Source: JBBSGD01 sp038254435 (GTDB taxonomy: Bacteria; Actinomycetota; CADDZG01; WHSQ01). From it: a DNA stretch of 26,106 nt. Location: assembly GCA_038254435.1 (NCBI GenBank), contig JBBSGD010000032.1:1-26106 (forward strand), written 5' to 3'. The position numbers and the translations under genes are program-made. The number at the start of each line of letters is the position of its first letter. Positions within the stretch are counted from its first letter, which is position 1. This document shows positions 1 to 7,567 of this stretch, piece after piece. The notes beneath the pieces were generated by a model. That model saw nothing but the letters and a program-made list of their open reading frames with translations, was not told where the DNA came from and ran no database searches.

Positions 1-40
1 CGAGCCCCCGGGCAAGCCGGCCACCCAGCGTGCGACTCAT
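1..40 (-). CDS. Possible N-terminus of a gene leaving the left edge
   Basis: An ATG at 40 on the minus strand opens a frame of 13 codons (MSRTLGGRLARGL) before the window ends. Just upstream is an A/T-rich patch unlike its surroundings, with TATTAT five bases before the ATG, the spacing expected of a leaderless actinobacterial mRNA. The frame lies downstream of the MerR gene on the same strand. Too little is visible to name a product, and this may be chance. Confidence 0.3.
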   Translation of the reverse strand, partial: MSRTLGGRLARGL

Positions 41-64
41 CGCCCATAATAGATATTATGTAAA
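41..64 (-). promoter_or_regulatory. Candidate leaderless promoter at the left edge
   Basis: On the minus strand the stretch TTTACATAATATCTATTAT sits in strongly G/C-rich DNA and ends five bases before the ATG at 40. TATTAT or CATAAT could serve as the -10 box. No convincing -35 hexamer is visible. The call rests on local A/T richness and spacing. Confidence 0.3.
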
Positions 65-122
65 CCTAGGCCGCCAGGCCATCCCCTGCCCATCGATGCC
101 ACGGTGTTCCGGCTCCGTTGCC

Positions 123-824
123 TCACTCTCTGTTGCCACAGGGCTGCCCAGCAATGGCGGAGTGGTGCTCCTGCGCCAATCGCCGCAGAGCTACGAGCAC
201 CCTCTCGAACACGACGGTTCCGATGACCATGGCCGCAACTGCATCGTCCCGCGACGAGCGCCCGGTTACCGTGCCTACCTCGCGCTCGGCGATGTGATAA
301 GCCGCCTGCGCGTACGGGAGGAAGACCTGTGGCCCGACGTCCCGTCCCAAGCCCCGTAGCGCGGCAAGGGCGGCTGCGAGCTCGTCCCGAGCCGGGGCGT
401 CCGCCGCCACTTCCCACCCCAACTCGGCCATGAAATCGTCGATTGCGCGGCGCTCCCCCGGTGCCGGCGCGACCCGGTCCCCCCGCCTCGCTGCGGGACT
501 GAGGGCATGGTGGGCTGCGCCGAGGACCTCGTGCAGCGACCGGCGTTCGTCCCCCACGGCAATCACTACCTCCTTCACCGAGCCCAGGCTGAACCCTCCG
601 ACCTCGGTCATCACCCGGATGAGGCGCAGGCGCTCGACGTGTGCATCCGAGTAATCGGCTTGATTGCGCGCCCGTGGGCTGCCCCGAGTCAGGAGGCCTT
701 CGCGCAGGTAGAACTTGATGGTCGCGACAGGGACGTCGGCCCGCCGTGCGAGCTCCGCCATCTTCACCGGTCGTCCCCTCCCGGAGTGCCGGTTGTCGCT
801 CTCCTCATAAACGGATACTATCAC
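123..824 (-). CDS. MerR-family transcriptional regulator
   Basis: DNA-binding regulator of 233 residues. A MerR winged helix-turn-helix spans residues 22-95: MAELARRADVPVATIKFYLREGLL is the recognition unit, followed by the second wing and helix (YSDAHVERLRLIRVMTEVGGFSLGSVKEVV). The rest is an Ala-rich helical effector region with no recognisable ligand-binding cysteines, so a metal sensor is unlikely. The chosen start is GTG at 824, preceded by GAGGTGA nine bases upstream; ATG at codon 22 is an alternative that would give a more typical MerR N-terminus. It is divergent from the membrane protein at 898 with a 73-bp gap, the usual arrangement for a MerR regulator and its target. The ligand is unknown. 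Confidence 0.85.
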   Translation of the reverse strand: MIVSVYEESDNRHSGRGRPVKMAELARRADVPVATIKFYLREGLLTRGSPRARNQADYSDAHVERLRLIRVMTEVGGFSLGSVKEVVIAVGDERRSLHEVLGAAHHALSPAARRGDRVAPAPGERRAIDDFMAELGWEVAADAPARDELAAALAALRGLGRDVGPQVFLPYAQAAYHIAEREVGTVTGRSSRDDAVAAMVIGTVVFERVLVALRRLAQEHHSAIAGQPCGNRE

Positions 825-831
825 TATCTAT

Positions 832-877
832 TCTCACCTCTCGGAACGACATGAGTCCGCCACTGCCCGAGGTGAGA
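832..877. promoter_or_regulatory. Inverted repeat in the MerR/membrane-protein divergent region
   Basis: TCTCACCTC at 832-840 is matched by its exact reverse complement GAGGTGAGA at 869-877, with 28 bp between. The left arm also supplies the Shine-Dalgarno sequence of the MerR gene. A second short motif, GATAGTGATAGTA, covers the MerR start on the minus strand. The location suits an operator for the MerR protein, but the arm spacing is larger than the usual MerR dyad, so this is tentative. Confidence 0.35.
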
Positions 878-897
878 TCGAGTTCGGAGGAGGAAGC

Positions 898-1317
898 GTG
901 TTTGCAACAATTGCGCTGTCGGCCGACGCGCGCAGCACCGCCGGGGTCATCCTTTTGACCGTCGTCGCAATCGAGTACGGCGGCACGTTCATGCTGCGCA
1001 TAGTGCGCGGGAAGCATCCGGTAACCGAGTTCCAGCACAGCTTCGCCCGGGCCGGGCATGCCCATGCAGGAGTGCTCGTGATCCTGGCGCTCGTCAGCCT
1101 TCTCTACGCGGACGCGGCGCATCTCAGCGGGCTCGGGGCGCTCCTCGGGCGCAGCGCCATTCCCCTGGCGGCCATCCTCGTGCCGGCCGGCTTCTTCTTC
1201 TCCTCGGCCGGGCGCGACGCCACGGCGCCCAACCGTTTCATTGTGCTGCTGTACGCGGGCATCGCCTCTCTTGGCGTCGGCTGCGTGACGCTGGGGGTGA
1301 GCTTGCTGATCGCGTGA
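898..1317 (+). CDS. Four-helix integral membrane protein of unknown function
   Basis: A protein of 139 residues with four predicted membrane segments, roughly residues 15-35, 57-77, 87-107 and 113-138, and almost no soluble part. A conserved-looking polar patch, RAGHAHAGV, sits at the start of segment 2 (about residues 50-58), so two histidines would lie near the membrane face. The start is GTG at 898 with a strong GGAGGAGG five to six bases upstream. It is the only gene in the left 20 kb on the plus strand and is divergent from the MerR gene, which probably controls it. I do not recognise the family. A small-molecule or cation transport or resistance role is possible but not shown. Confidence 0.75.
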   Translation: MFATIALSADARSTAGVILLTVVAIEYGGTFMLRIVRGKHPVTEFQHSFARAGHAHAGVLVILALVSLLYADAAHLSGLGALLGRSAIPLAAILVPAGFFFSSAGRDATAPNRFIVLLYAGIASLGVGCVTLGVSLLIA

Positions 1318-1318
1318 C

Positions 1319-1339
1319 GACTTACCTTGTCGATCATGA
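1319..1339. repeat. ACTTGTC-family element (copy 1)
   Basis: Begins two bases after the stop of the membrane protein. It reads GACTTACC then TTGTCGATCATGA. The string TTACCTTGTCGA is shared exactly with the copy at 14604-14615. It is a weak member because only the left half-site is well preserved. Confidence 0.4.
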
Positions 1340-1495
1340 TCACGCAGCCACTAGACGCAGAGCATCGTACGGCGTGACGATCTGAAGTTCGCTCACCGCA
1401 ACCCTCTCGAAGTGTCGATCCCGCGTAACGAGGATGCCCGATTACGTCCCCAGTAGGGCCACCAAGTAGTCGTCCTTGGGGTCGTCGGGCAAGAC
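1340..1495 (-). pseudogene. Remnant of a VapC-type PIN-domain toxin
   Basis: Translating the minus strand from 1495 gives VLPDDPKDDYLVALLGT, then an in-frame TAA at 1442-1444, then SGILVTRDRHFERVAVSELQIVTPYDALRLVAA and a stop at 1340. This is the C-terminal half of a PIN domain: the DDYLVAL and VTRDRHF blocks carry the distal acidic residues, and the IVTP...LR tail is typical of VapC-like toxins. The N-terminal part with the first catalytic aspartate is missing, since only about 87 bp separate this remnant from the antitoxin stop. Internal deletion plus a nonsense change makes it a dead toxin. It sits directly downstream of the VapB-like gene in normal antitoxin-toxin order. Confidence 0.75.
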
Positions 1496-1582
1496 GTGAG
1501 ATGCGTCCTCTGGATCCCCATCATCAGACCCCCTTCGCAATCGCCGTCAATGGACAAGCGAATTTGGTGCTTGGCTCAGCGT

Positions 1583-1807
1583 TTAACGCCTCTCCGAGCG
1601 CACTTCATGGACCGCTCTGGAGGCGAGTGCCAGGGCTTCCTCCTCATCGGCCCCGTTCTTAGAGCGGATCCGTTCGATCATGCCGAGGCCTTCGCGCGGT
1701 GCCTCCTCCAAGACATTCGATTGACTCCTGCCCGTGCGTGCCGCTTGCACCCGCACGTGCCGCATCAACTCCTCGTCTAGTGAAAGCGTGGTCTTGACCT
1801 TAGCCAT
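1583..1807 (-). CDS. Orphan RHH antitoxin (VapB-like)
   Basis: A protein of 74 residues beginning MAKVKTTLSLDEELMRHVRVQAARTG, a textbook ribbon-helix-helix: a beta strand that contacts DNA (residues 3-9) and two helices. The C-terminal half (LGMIERIRSKNGADEEEALALA) resembles the toxin-binding tail of VapB proteins paired with PIN toxins. An in-frame ATG three codons upstream at 1816 is an alternative start; no clear Shine-Dalgarno decides between them. Helix 2 reads VLEEAPREGLG, where relatives usually have leucine instead of proline, so folding may be impaired. Its partner toxin downstream is broken, so it is either a relic or a retained repressor/antidote. Confidence 0.8.
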   Translation of the reverse strand: MAKVKTTLSLDEELMRHVRVQAARTGRSQSNVLEEAPREGLGMIERIRSKNGADEEEALALASRAVHEVRSERR

Positions 1808-1924
1808 GGGCGCCATATTGTCGTCTACAGGGAAGCTCCAAGAACAACCTGCGCGGAGGGGAGCGCGAGATGCGGAACAACTTGGCCGATCTCATCGAGG
1901 ACGAAGCTGGTGCCGGTAGATCGG

Positions 1925-3097
1925 TTAGAAGAACCAAGCGCCCTGGGTGAACACGACTGCTCCGAGGACGGAGCAAGTCGCAAGGCCGAGGAGCACCAGC
2001 TCGTGCCGCAGACGGTGGCCCGTGGTAAAGCCTGCGAGCAGCACGGTTATCGGCCACAGCGTCAGAAGCATGCGCGGAATGCTGTAGTACCAGGTGCTCG
2101 TCATGAGCGCAGCGAGCAGCGAGCCCATGTAGACGGTGTAGCCCCATTCCCGGCGTTTGATTGCCCACACGACGAAGCCCACCCCAAGCGCCGCGGCCAC
2201 GATCTCGAGCCGCCACGCAAAGATCCAGTTCGTCGGATAGTCGACGCCGCTATAGGTGTTGAACGTGTTGAGAAAGGAATCTACAGGCCCGACGAAGGTC
2301 CTCCCCCACCCGAGGCGCTGGTCGACGGCGAACCGCAGCGGTTCGCCGGTAACGTGCCACAGGTAGAGGGCATAGGCGACGAGCGGCGTCGCCCCCGCAG
2401 CAAGGGCCCCCGCTGCCGCGCGCGTCCTTCGATTACCGAAGTTCCGCTGCGACACGAACTGGGCGGCAAGCCCGAGCAGCAGGAAGATGCCGGCGAACCT
2501 AGCGCCCATCGCGACCGCGGCAGGCAACGCTACCCGGCCCCACTCGGATCGGCGTGCGTAGTAGAAGGCGGGGATCGCACCGGCAAGAAAGAGAGCTTCG
2601 CTGTAGGGGGCCACGAGGAAGACCGCGGTCGGGAACACGAGCAGGTAAAGGACCGCGCTGAGGCCGGCTTCCCTGCCCTGTTCCTCTTGTACCAGTCGCA
2701 GCAGATAGGCGGCGGCGATGACGCTGGCTGCTCCGGAGATGATGAGCCCGGCGAGGACCGGCGCGACTCCGATGGCGGCAACCCAGCGGATGAGTAGCGG
2801 GAAGAGCGGAAAGAAGGCGGCGGCATGCGGGTCGGTGAGCGGGTCGGTGTAGCCGTAGTGCGCGATCCGCAGGAAGATGCTTGCGTCCCAGTGCGACCAC
2901 AGGGCGGTCGCTCCCGGCCCAGCCGGCCCGTTGGTGCTCGCGAGGAACCATGCGCCGGCGTAAGCAGCGCCCATGAGAAGCACACGCGTCGCCACAACGA
3001 GAAGGAGTGCGCGCCCACAGGTCTGTGCCCACGAGATGCGCGGGTGGGCAGCGTATGGCGGGCCGGCCGAGGGGGCTACCTCCTCGAGCGCGCGCAC
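1925..3097 (-). CDS. PIG-V-like integral membrane mannosyltransferase
   Basis: A polytopic membrane protein of about 390 residues with roughly nine to ten hydrophobic segments. The segment after the first helix, TALWSHWDASIFLRIAHYGY, holds the W-x-x-W-D motif and downstream aspartates typical of PIG-V/GPI-mannosyltransferase-II-like GT-C enzymes, which use polyprenyl-phosphate mannose on the outer face of the membrane. Further blocks are AAFFPLFPLL, VFPTAVFLVAPYSEALFL and TSTWYYSIPRMLLTLWP, all characteristic of this family. The frame is open up to 3217, but that would overlap gcvPB by 116 bp. GTG at 3097, four bases after the gcvPB stop, fits better, although its ribosome binding site is weak. 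It probably glycosylates cell-envelope lipids or proteins; the acceptor is unknown. Confidence 0.75.
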   Translation of the reverse strand: MRALEEVAPSAGPPYAAHPRISWAQTCGRALLLVVATRVLLMGAAYAGAWFLASTNGPAGPGATALWSHWDASIFLRIAHYGYTDPLTDPHAAAFFPLFPLLIRWVAAIGVAPVLAGLIISGAASVIAAAYLLRLVQEEQGREAGLSAVLYLLVFPTAVFLVAPYSEALFLAGAIPAFYYARRSEWGRVALPAAVAMGARFAGIFLLLGLAAQFVSQRNFGNRRTRAAAGALAAGATPLVAYALYLWHVTGEPLRFAVDQRLGWGRTFVGPVDSFLNTFNTYSGVDYPTNWIFAWRLEIVAAALGVGFVVWAIKRREWGYTVYMGSLLAALMTSTWYYSIPRMLLTLWPITVLLAGFTTGHRLRHELVLLGLATCSVLGAVVFTQGAWFF

Positions 3098-3101
3098 GTG
3101 T

Positions 3102-4640
3102 CTACTCGGGGTGCCAGCGCACTCGAAGATTGCGGGCCGCACGCGCCTCATCGGGCCGCCGCACGGGCGTTGTGACCGGCGCCGCGTGAAGGATGTCTGG
3201 ATCCTCGGCGGCCTCACGTGCGATCTCGTTCAGGGCGGCGGCGAGACCGTCGATCGTCTCCTTGGATTCCGTCTCCGTGGGCTCGATCATGAGCGCTTCT
3301 TCTACGACCAGCGGGAAGTAGACGGTCGGCGGGTGATAGCCGAAGTCGATCAGCCGTTTGGCCACGTCCATGGCGCGCACGCCGTGCTTCTTGAGTCCCT
3401 TGGCGGTCGAAACGAACTCGTGCATGCACATGCCTTCGTACGCGGTCGGGAACGATTCCCCGATCAGCGCGCGCAGGTAGTTGGCGTTTAGAACCGCGTG
3501 CTCGGCTACCTTGCGCAGGCCTTCCGGTCCCAGCGAACGCAGATAGGCATAGGCGCGCACGTTGATGCCGAAGTTCCCATGAAACGAATGGATGCGGCCG
3601 ATCGAGTCCGGCCTGTCCTCGTCCCAGCGCCATCTCTGCGTTACTTCATCGTAGGCAAGGACGGGTGCGGGGAGAAAGCGCTCGAGTTTCTCACTCACGG
3701 CCAGTGGGCCGGAGCCGGGGCCGCCGCCGCCGTGCGGAGTGGCGAATGTCTTGTGCAAGTTCATGTGCACGATGTCAAAGCCCATGTCCCCGGGACGCAC
3801 TACGCCGACGATCGAGTTGAAGTTGGCGCCGTCGTAGTAGAGCAGGCCGCCCGACTCGTGCACTGCGGATGCGATCTCTTGTATGTCGCGCTCGAACAAT
3901 CCCAGCGTGTTGGGGTTGGTGAGCATCAGCCCGGCGACGTCCTCGTCGAGCACGTCGCGCAGGGCATCGAGGTCGACGAGCCCTCGCCTGTCTGAGGGCA
4001 CTTCCTGCGCCTGGTAGCCGGCGAGCGTCACGCTCGCCGGGTTCGTTCCGTGGGCAGAGTCCGGAATGATGACGCGCCGGCGCTTATCGTTGCGTGCCTC
4101 GTGCCATGCCCGCATGATCAGCAGACCGGTGAGCTCTCCCTGCGCGCCGGCTGCGGGTTGGAATGTCAAACGGGCCATTCCGGTCGCGGTGCAAAGCGCC
4201 TGCTCGAGAGTGGCGAGAAGCTCCAGCGCCCCCTGCACGAGCTCGTCGTCGGCCAGGGGGTGCAGGCCGGCAAAGCCCTTGAGGGCTGCAACCTCTTCGG
4301 CGATCTTCGGGTTGTATTTCATCGTGCACGAGCCGAGCGGATAGGCGCCGACGTCGATTGCCCAGTTCCGCTGCGACAGCCGCGTGTAGTGGCCGACGAG
4401 ATCGCGTTCGCTCACCTCGGGCAGTTGAGGAGGTGATGTGCGCCTGTATTCCTTGGGGACGAGCTCATCGAGGCTCCCGTCGCCGTTTGGAACTCCGGGT
4501 TCGGGCAGCGACCAGGCACGGCGCCCGGCGCGTGACTGCTCGAAGATCAATGGGAACACGGCGCGGGGCGAAGACCGAGTTCCGGCCGAGCTCTCGAGGG
4601 GTCGGCCCGGAGCCGGCGTGTCCTTAGGCGACCCATTCAT
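3102..4640 (-). CDS. gcvPB: Glycine dehydrogenase (decarboxylating) subunit 2
   Basis: PLP-dependent half of the split P-protein of the glycine cleavage system. With GcvPA it decarboxylates glycine and passes the aminomethyl group to lipoylated GcvH. It has 512 residues, normal for this subunit plus a slightly long N-terminus. Visible signatures are YPLGSCTMKYNPK near the N-terminal third, the glycine-rich block with DSAHGTNPASV, and the PLP lysine in MNLHKTFATPHGGGGPGSGP. The ATG at 4640 overlaps the stop of gcvPA (ATGA), so the two subunits are translationally coupled at equal dose. The N-terminal 60 residues, before the conserved VPKEYRR, are Pro/Ser-rich and not conserved. Confidence 0.97.
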   Translation of the reverse strand: MNGSPKDTPAPGRPLESSAGTRSSPRAVFPLIFEQSRAGRRAWSLPEPGVPNGDGSLDELVPKEYRRTSPPQLPEVSERDLVGHYTRLSQRNWAIDVGAYPLGSCTMKYNPKIAEEVAALKGFAGLHPLADDELVQGALELLATLEQALCTATGMARLTFQPAAGAQGELTGLLIMRAWHEARNDKRRRVIIPDSAHGTNPASVTLAGYQAQEVPSDRRGLVDLDALRDVLDEDVAGLMLTNPNTLGLFERDIQEIASAVHESGGLLYYDGANFNSIVGVVRPGDMGFDIVHMNLHKTFATPHGGGGPGSGPLAVSEKLERFLPAPVLAYDEVTQRWRWDEDRPDSIGRIHSFHGNFGINVRAYAYLRSLGPEGLRKVAEHAVLNANYLRALIGESFPTAYEGMCMHEFVSTAKGLKKHGVRAMDVAKRLIDFGYHPPTVYFPLVVEEALMIEPTETESKETIDGLAAALNEIAREAAEDPDILHAAPVTTPVRRPDEARAARNLRVRWHPE

Positions 4641-5977
4641 CCCTCTGCAAGCTCCTTCTCCAGCGCTTCACCCAGCGCGTCGATCTGCTGGGTGGTGCGC
4701 CGCTCGGTGACCGCGACGAGCAGGCAATTGCTCAGGTCCTCGAACCAGCGCCCGAGGCCGGGGCCGATCACGAAGCCGCGCCCGGCGAGGCGGCGGGCCA
4801 GGTCGTCCGCGGCGATTGGGGTCTCGAGGGTCAGCTCTTTGAAGTGGGGACCGGGGAAGCGGATGCGGCACCCGGGGAGCCGCCCCAGGACGCGCGCCGC
4901 ATACGCGGTCCGGGTGACGCACACCTCGCCCAGTCGCCGGAGGCCCTCGGGCCCGAGCCAGCACAGATGTATGCCTGCCGCGATCGCAAGGAGGGTCTGA
5001 TTGGTGCACACGTTGGAGGCGGCGCGCGCCCGGCGGATGTGCTGCTCACGCGCCTGCAGGGTCAGGACGTAGGAACGCAGCCCGTCCGCGTCAACGGTTT
5101 CTCCTGCGATGCGCCCGGGCACCTGGCGAACATGCTCCAGCCCGGTGGCGAACAGGCCGACTCCCGGACCGCCGTACGCCATCGGGCTGCCGAGCCCTTG
5201 TCCCTCCCCCACTGCGACATCGGCGCCGAGCTCGCCCGGAGACGCGAGCAGACCCGTCGAGGTTGGGTCCGACACGACGATTGCGAGCGCCCCGTCGGCG
5301 TGCGCCGCCGACGTCGCCGCGCCGACGTCCTCGAGGCAGCCAAAGACATTCGGCGACGCGGCGACTACCGCTCCCGCCCCGGTCATGTCTACCGCCGTCC
5401 AATCGACCGTCCCGGCGGCGTCGTAGGGAGCCGTGAGCACCTCTACACCTAACGCTGAAGTATAGGTTTGCAGCACCTGCCTGTAGTGCGGATGCACGGT
5501 GGCTCCGGCGACTACCCTGGCGCGCCCGGTTGTCCTCAGGGCAAGGTTGACGGCCTCAACCACCGAGTGAGCGCCGTCGTACAGCGATGCGTTGGCTACC
5601 TCGAGCCCATATATGGCGCACACCGCAGTCTGGAACTCGAACAGGGCTTGAAGGACCCCTTGGGACAGCTCGGGCTGATAGGGCGTGTAGGAGGTGGCGA
5701 ACTCGGCCCTCGACGCCAGCGCCCGCACCGCGGCGGGAACATGGTGGTCGTAGACGCCGCCCCCCGCAAAACACAGGCTGTCGTCCGCCGCGAAACGACC
5801 GGCCAGAGCTGCCAGGTGATCGAGGAGCTCGGGCTCGCTCAGGGCGGGGGGAATACCCAGCGGATAATCGAGGCGCACGTCGCTGGGAATGCCCTCGAAG
5901 AGGTCGGCAAGCGACTCGAGCCCCACGGCCTCGAGCATCGCCCTGTCGTCTTCTTCGGTGTGTGGAAGGAAGTCCAC
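4637..5977 (-). CDS. gcvPA: Glycine dehydrogenase (decarboxylating) subunit 1
   Basis: The other half of the split P-protein, 446 residues, the usual length. Family blocks seen include MDFLPHTEEDDRAML at the N-terminus, FAGGGVYDHHVPAAVRAL, FATSYTPYQPELSQGVLQALFEFQT, SLYDGAHSVVEAV and the C-terminal GPGLGRWFEDLSNCLLVAVTE. Start is GTG at 5977 with AGGTGGA upstream. The gap to gcvT is 52 bp and contains an ACTTGTC-family palindrome, so this may be an internal promoter or regulatory site rather than simple read-through from gcvT. Splitting PA and PB is common in Firmicutes, Thermotogae and archaea but not in classical actinomycetes. Confidence 0.97.
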   Translation of the reverse strand: MDFLPHTEEDDRAMLEAVGLESLADLFEGIPSDVRLDYPLGIPPALSEPELLDHLAALAGRFAADDSLCFAGGGVYDHHVPAAVRALASRAEFATSYTPYQPELSQGVLQALFEFQTAVCAIYGLEVANASLYDGAHSVVEAVNLALRTTGRARVVAGATVHPHYRQVLQTYTSALGVEVLTAPYDAAGTVDWTAVDMTGAGAVVAASPNVFGCLEDVGAATSAAHADGALAIVVSDPTSTGLLASPGELGADVAVGEGQGLGSPMAYGGPGVGLFATGLEHVRQVPGRIAGETVDADGLRSYVLTLQAREQHIRRARAASNVCTNQTLLAIAAGIHLCWLGPEGLRRLGEVCVTRTAYAARVLGRLPGCRIRFPGPHFKELTLETPIAADDLARRLAGRGFVIGPGLGRWFEDLSNCLLVAVTERRTTQQIDALGEALEKELAEG

Positions 5978-5997
5978 GCCTGCTAGTCCACCTAACT

Positions 5998-6011
5998 ACT
6001 TGTCGACAAGG
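5998..6011. repeat. ACTTGTC-family palindrome (copy 2)
   Basis: ACTTGTCGACAAGG, a 14-bp palindrome broken only at the last base. It is the simplest head-to-head pair of the family and lies 20 bp upstream of the gcvPA start, in the gcvT-gcvPA gap. Confidence 0.65.
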
Positions 6012-6029
6012 TGACAGCCAGTGGCGATG

Positions 6030-7103
6030 TTACTTGCCGATGAACGGAGGCTTCACGATAGCGCCTTCGATGCGGCGCCCACGCGCAATGACGTCCACCT
6101 CGGCCCCTACCTCGGGGCGCGTGGCGGCGGGGCCCAGGGCGAGAGCGATCCCGGTCTTGAGGGTCGGGGAGAAGTTGCCGCTGGTGACCTCGCCCAGCAC
6201 GGCTCCCCCGGCTTCGACTGCATGCCCGTGCCGGGGAACCCCCCGGCCGCGGCACGCCACCCCAAAGAGGCGCCGGCTCGGCCCGCCGCCCTGCTTGACT
6301 TGCAGCAAGGCGGCCTTGCCGCGGAAGTCTGTATCCCACGCCAGCGCGAAGGATAGGCCCGCCTCGAGTGGGTTCACCTCGGTCGTCAGCTCGTGCCCGT
6401 ACAGGGCGTAGCCCATCTCGAGTCGAAGGGTGTCGCGCGCTCCGAGCCCGGCGGGCGTGGCGCCGAGCTCCAGCAGGGCCTCGAAAGCTTGGGGGGCAGT
6501 GGCCGCCGGGGCGTAGAGCTCGAAGCCGCGCTCGCCCGTGTAGCCGGTGCGCGCCACCAAACCCTGCTCGCCACCGACATCGAGCGAGCAGAATGAGTGA
6601 AGAGATAGCTCGGTGGCGCCGCTGCGGGGGAAAGCTTCGGCAAAGAGGTCGAACGAAGAAGGACCCTGAATGGCGAGGATCGCGTAGCGGTCCCAGAGGT
6701 CCTCCGCGCTCGCTCCCGACTGTGACATCGCCTGTGCGACCGCGGCCACGTTGGCCGCATTGGGAACGACCATCCACTCGTCGTCGCCGAGGCGATAGAG
6801 AAAGACATCGTCCACGCAGCCGCCCTCTTCGGTAAGTACCAGCGAGTAGGCGGCGCGCCCCACCTCGAGCGCCTCTGCGTCCGTGGTGAGCGCGCGTTGC
6901 AAAGCCCGCCCCGCGCCGGGTCCGGCGACCCTGAGCTTGCCGAGGTGCGAGACGTCGAAGACTCCCACTGCGCTGCGCACGGCCCGGTGCTCGGCGACCA
7001 CGCCCTCGTATTGCAGCGGCATCCGCCATCCACCGAAGTCGGTAAGACGCGCCCCGAGCCGCCGGTGCGCGTCCAGCAGCACGGTGCTGCGTGCCGGCGT
7101 CAC
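6030..7103 (-). CDS. gcvT: Glycine cleavage system T protein (aminomethyltransferase)
   Basis: Tetrahydrofolate-dependent aminomethyltransferase that releases ammonia from aminomethyl-GcvH and forms methylene-THF. It has 357 residues, normal length. Conserved blocks are LTDFGGWRMPLQYEGVVAEHRAVRSAVGVFDVSHLGKLRV at the N-terminus (folate site, HxxVR and DVSH), ARTGYTGERGFELY in the middle, DTLRLEMGYALYGHEL and EVTSGNFSPTLKTGIALA in the C-terminal barrel. The start is GTG at 7103 with GAGGGGAG upstream. It is first of the gcvT-gcvPA-gcvPB run and follows the PD-(D/E)XK-like gene by 15 bp, so it may share that transcript. Confidence 0.97.
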   Translation of the reverse strand: MTPARSTVLLDAHRRLGARLTDFGGWRMPLQYEGVVAEHRAVRSAVGVFDVSHLGKLRVAGPGAGRALQRALTTDAEALEVGRAAYSLVLTEEGGCVDDVFLYRLGDDEWMVVPNAANVAAVAQAMSQSGASAEDLWDRYAILAIQGPSSFDLFAEAFPRSGATELSLHSFCSLDVGGEQGLVARTGYTGERGFELYAPAATAPQAFEALLELGATPAGLGARDTLRLEMGYALYGHELTTEVNPLEAGLSFALAWDTDFRGKAALLQVKQGGGPSRRLFGVACRGRGVPRHGHAVEAGGAVLGEVTSGNFSPTLKTGIALALGPAATRPEVGAEVDVIARGRRIEGAIVKPPFIGK

Positions 7104-7118
7104 GCTCCCCTCACCGCG

Positions 7119-7565
7119 TCAGCCGGCAAGCGTGTCCCCCAGGTCGTTTTGAGGGGCGTCTTGCAGGCCGGGCAGCAGGCTGCCCTGCGACGGCTCTTCG
7201 AGTCCGTACTTAACGAGCAAGTTGAGATAGTCGCGCTGGTAGAGGATCTTGCATCTCACTCCCGGATAAAGGGTCATCAGCCGGCGCGCCTTGCGGTTCT
7301 TCTTCGTGACGAGCTTCTGATTGAGCGTCGTGATCTCGATGTAGAGGTCGAACTCTGGAATGTAGAAGTCGGGTGTGAAGCGCTGGACGGCGACCCCGTT
7401 GCGGTCCCACGCTATCTCGAAGCTCGTGGGCTCGTAGGCCCAATCGATTTGGTAGAAGTCAAGAAGCTTCGCGAACTGCCGTTCGCTGTTGTGCGCAAAA
7501 GAAGCGAGCTCGTGGGAAAGCGGAGGCCACGACGACGCGTCCCGTTCGGCCTGCCCTTCCGCTAT
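7119..7565 (-). CDS. PD-(D/E)XK nuclease-like protein with probable ATA start
   Basis: A protein of about 148 residues whose core reads RFTPDFYIPEFDLYIEITTLNQK then KKNRKARRL (residues 62-96). The layout, an upstream glutamate in the first helix (E28), P65-D66, then E77-I-T79 at the end of the next strand, matches the PD-(D/E)XK nuclease fold as in TnsA-like or DUF559-like proteins. The usual lysine of E-x-K is replaced by threonine, with K84 or K88 possible substitutes. From memory, similar proteins occur beside actinobacterial HPRT and MerR genes. The frame has no ATG, GTG or TTG near the expected N-terminus. A strong GAGGAGG at 7574-7580 stands seven bases before ATA at 7565, which I take as the start. 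It overlaps the MerR stop. No function is established. Confidence 0.7.
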   Translation of the reverse strand: MAEGQAERDASSWPPLSHELASFAHNSERQFAKLLDFYQIDWAYEPTSFEIAWDRNGVAVQRFTPDFYIPEFDLYIEITTLNQKLVTKKNRKARRLMTLYPGVRCKILYQRDYLNLLVKYGLEEPSQGSLLPGLQDAPQNDLGDTLAG

Positions 7566-7567
7566 GA

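Noticed and set aside
1870..1950. 26-codon plus-strand frame (MRNNLADLIEDEAGAG...) with a G-rich Shine-Dalgarno-like stretch before it
   Set aside because: Its first dozen residues recall acyl-CoA synthetase N-termini, but it stops at once and overlaps the end of the mannosyltransferase; too short to support.
1910..2797. Long plus-strand open frame of 295 codons
   Set aside because: It is antisense to the mannosyltransferase, rich in Arg, Gly, Pro and Glu as expected of a high-GC shadow frame, and has no recognisable domain.
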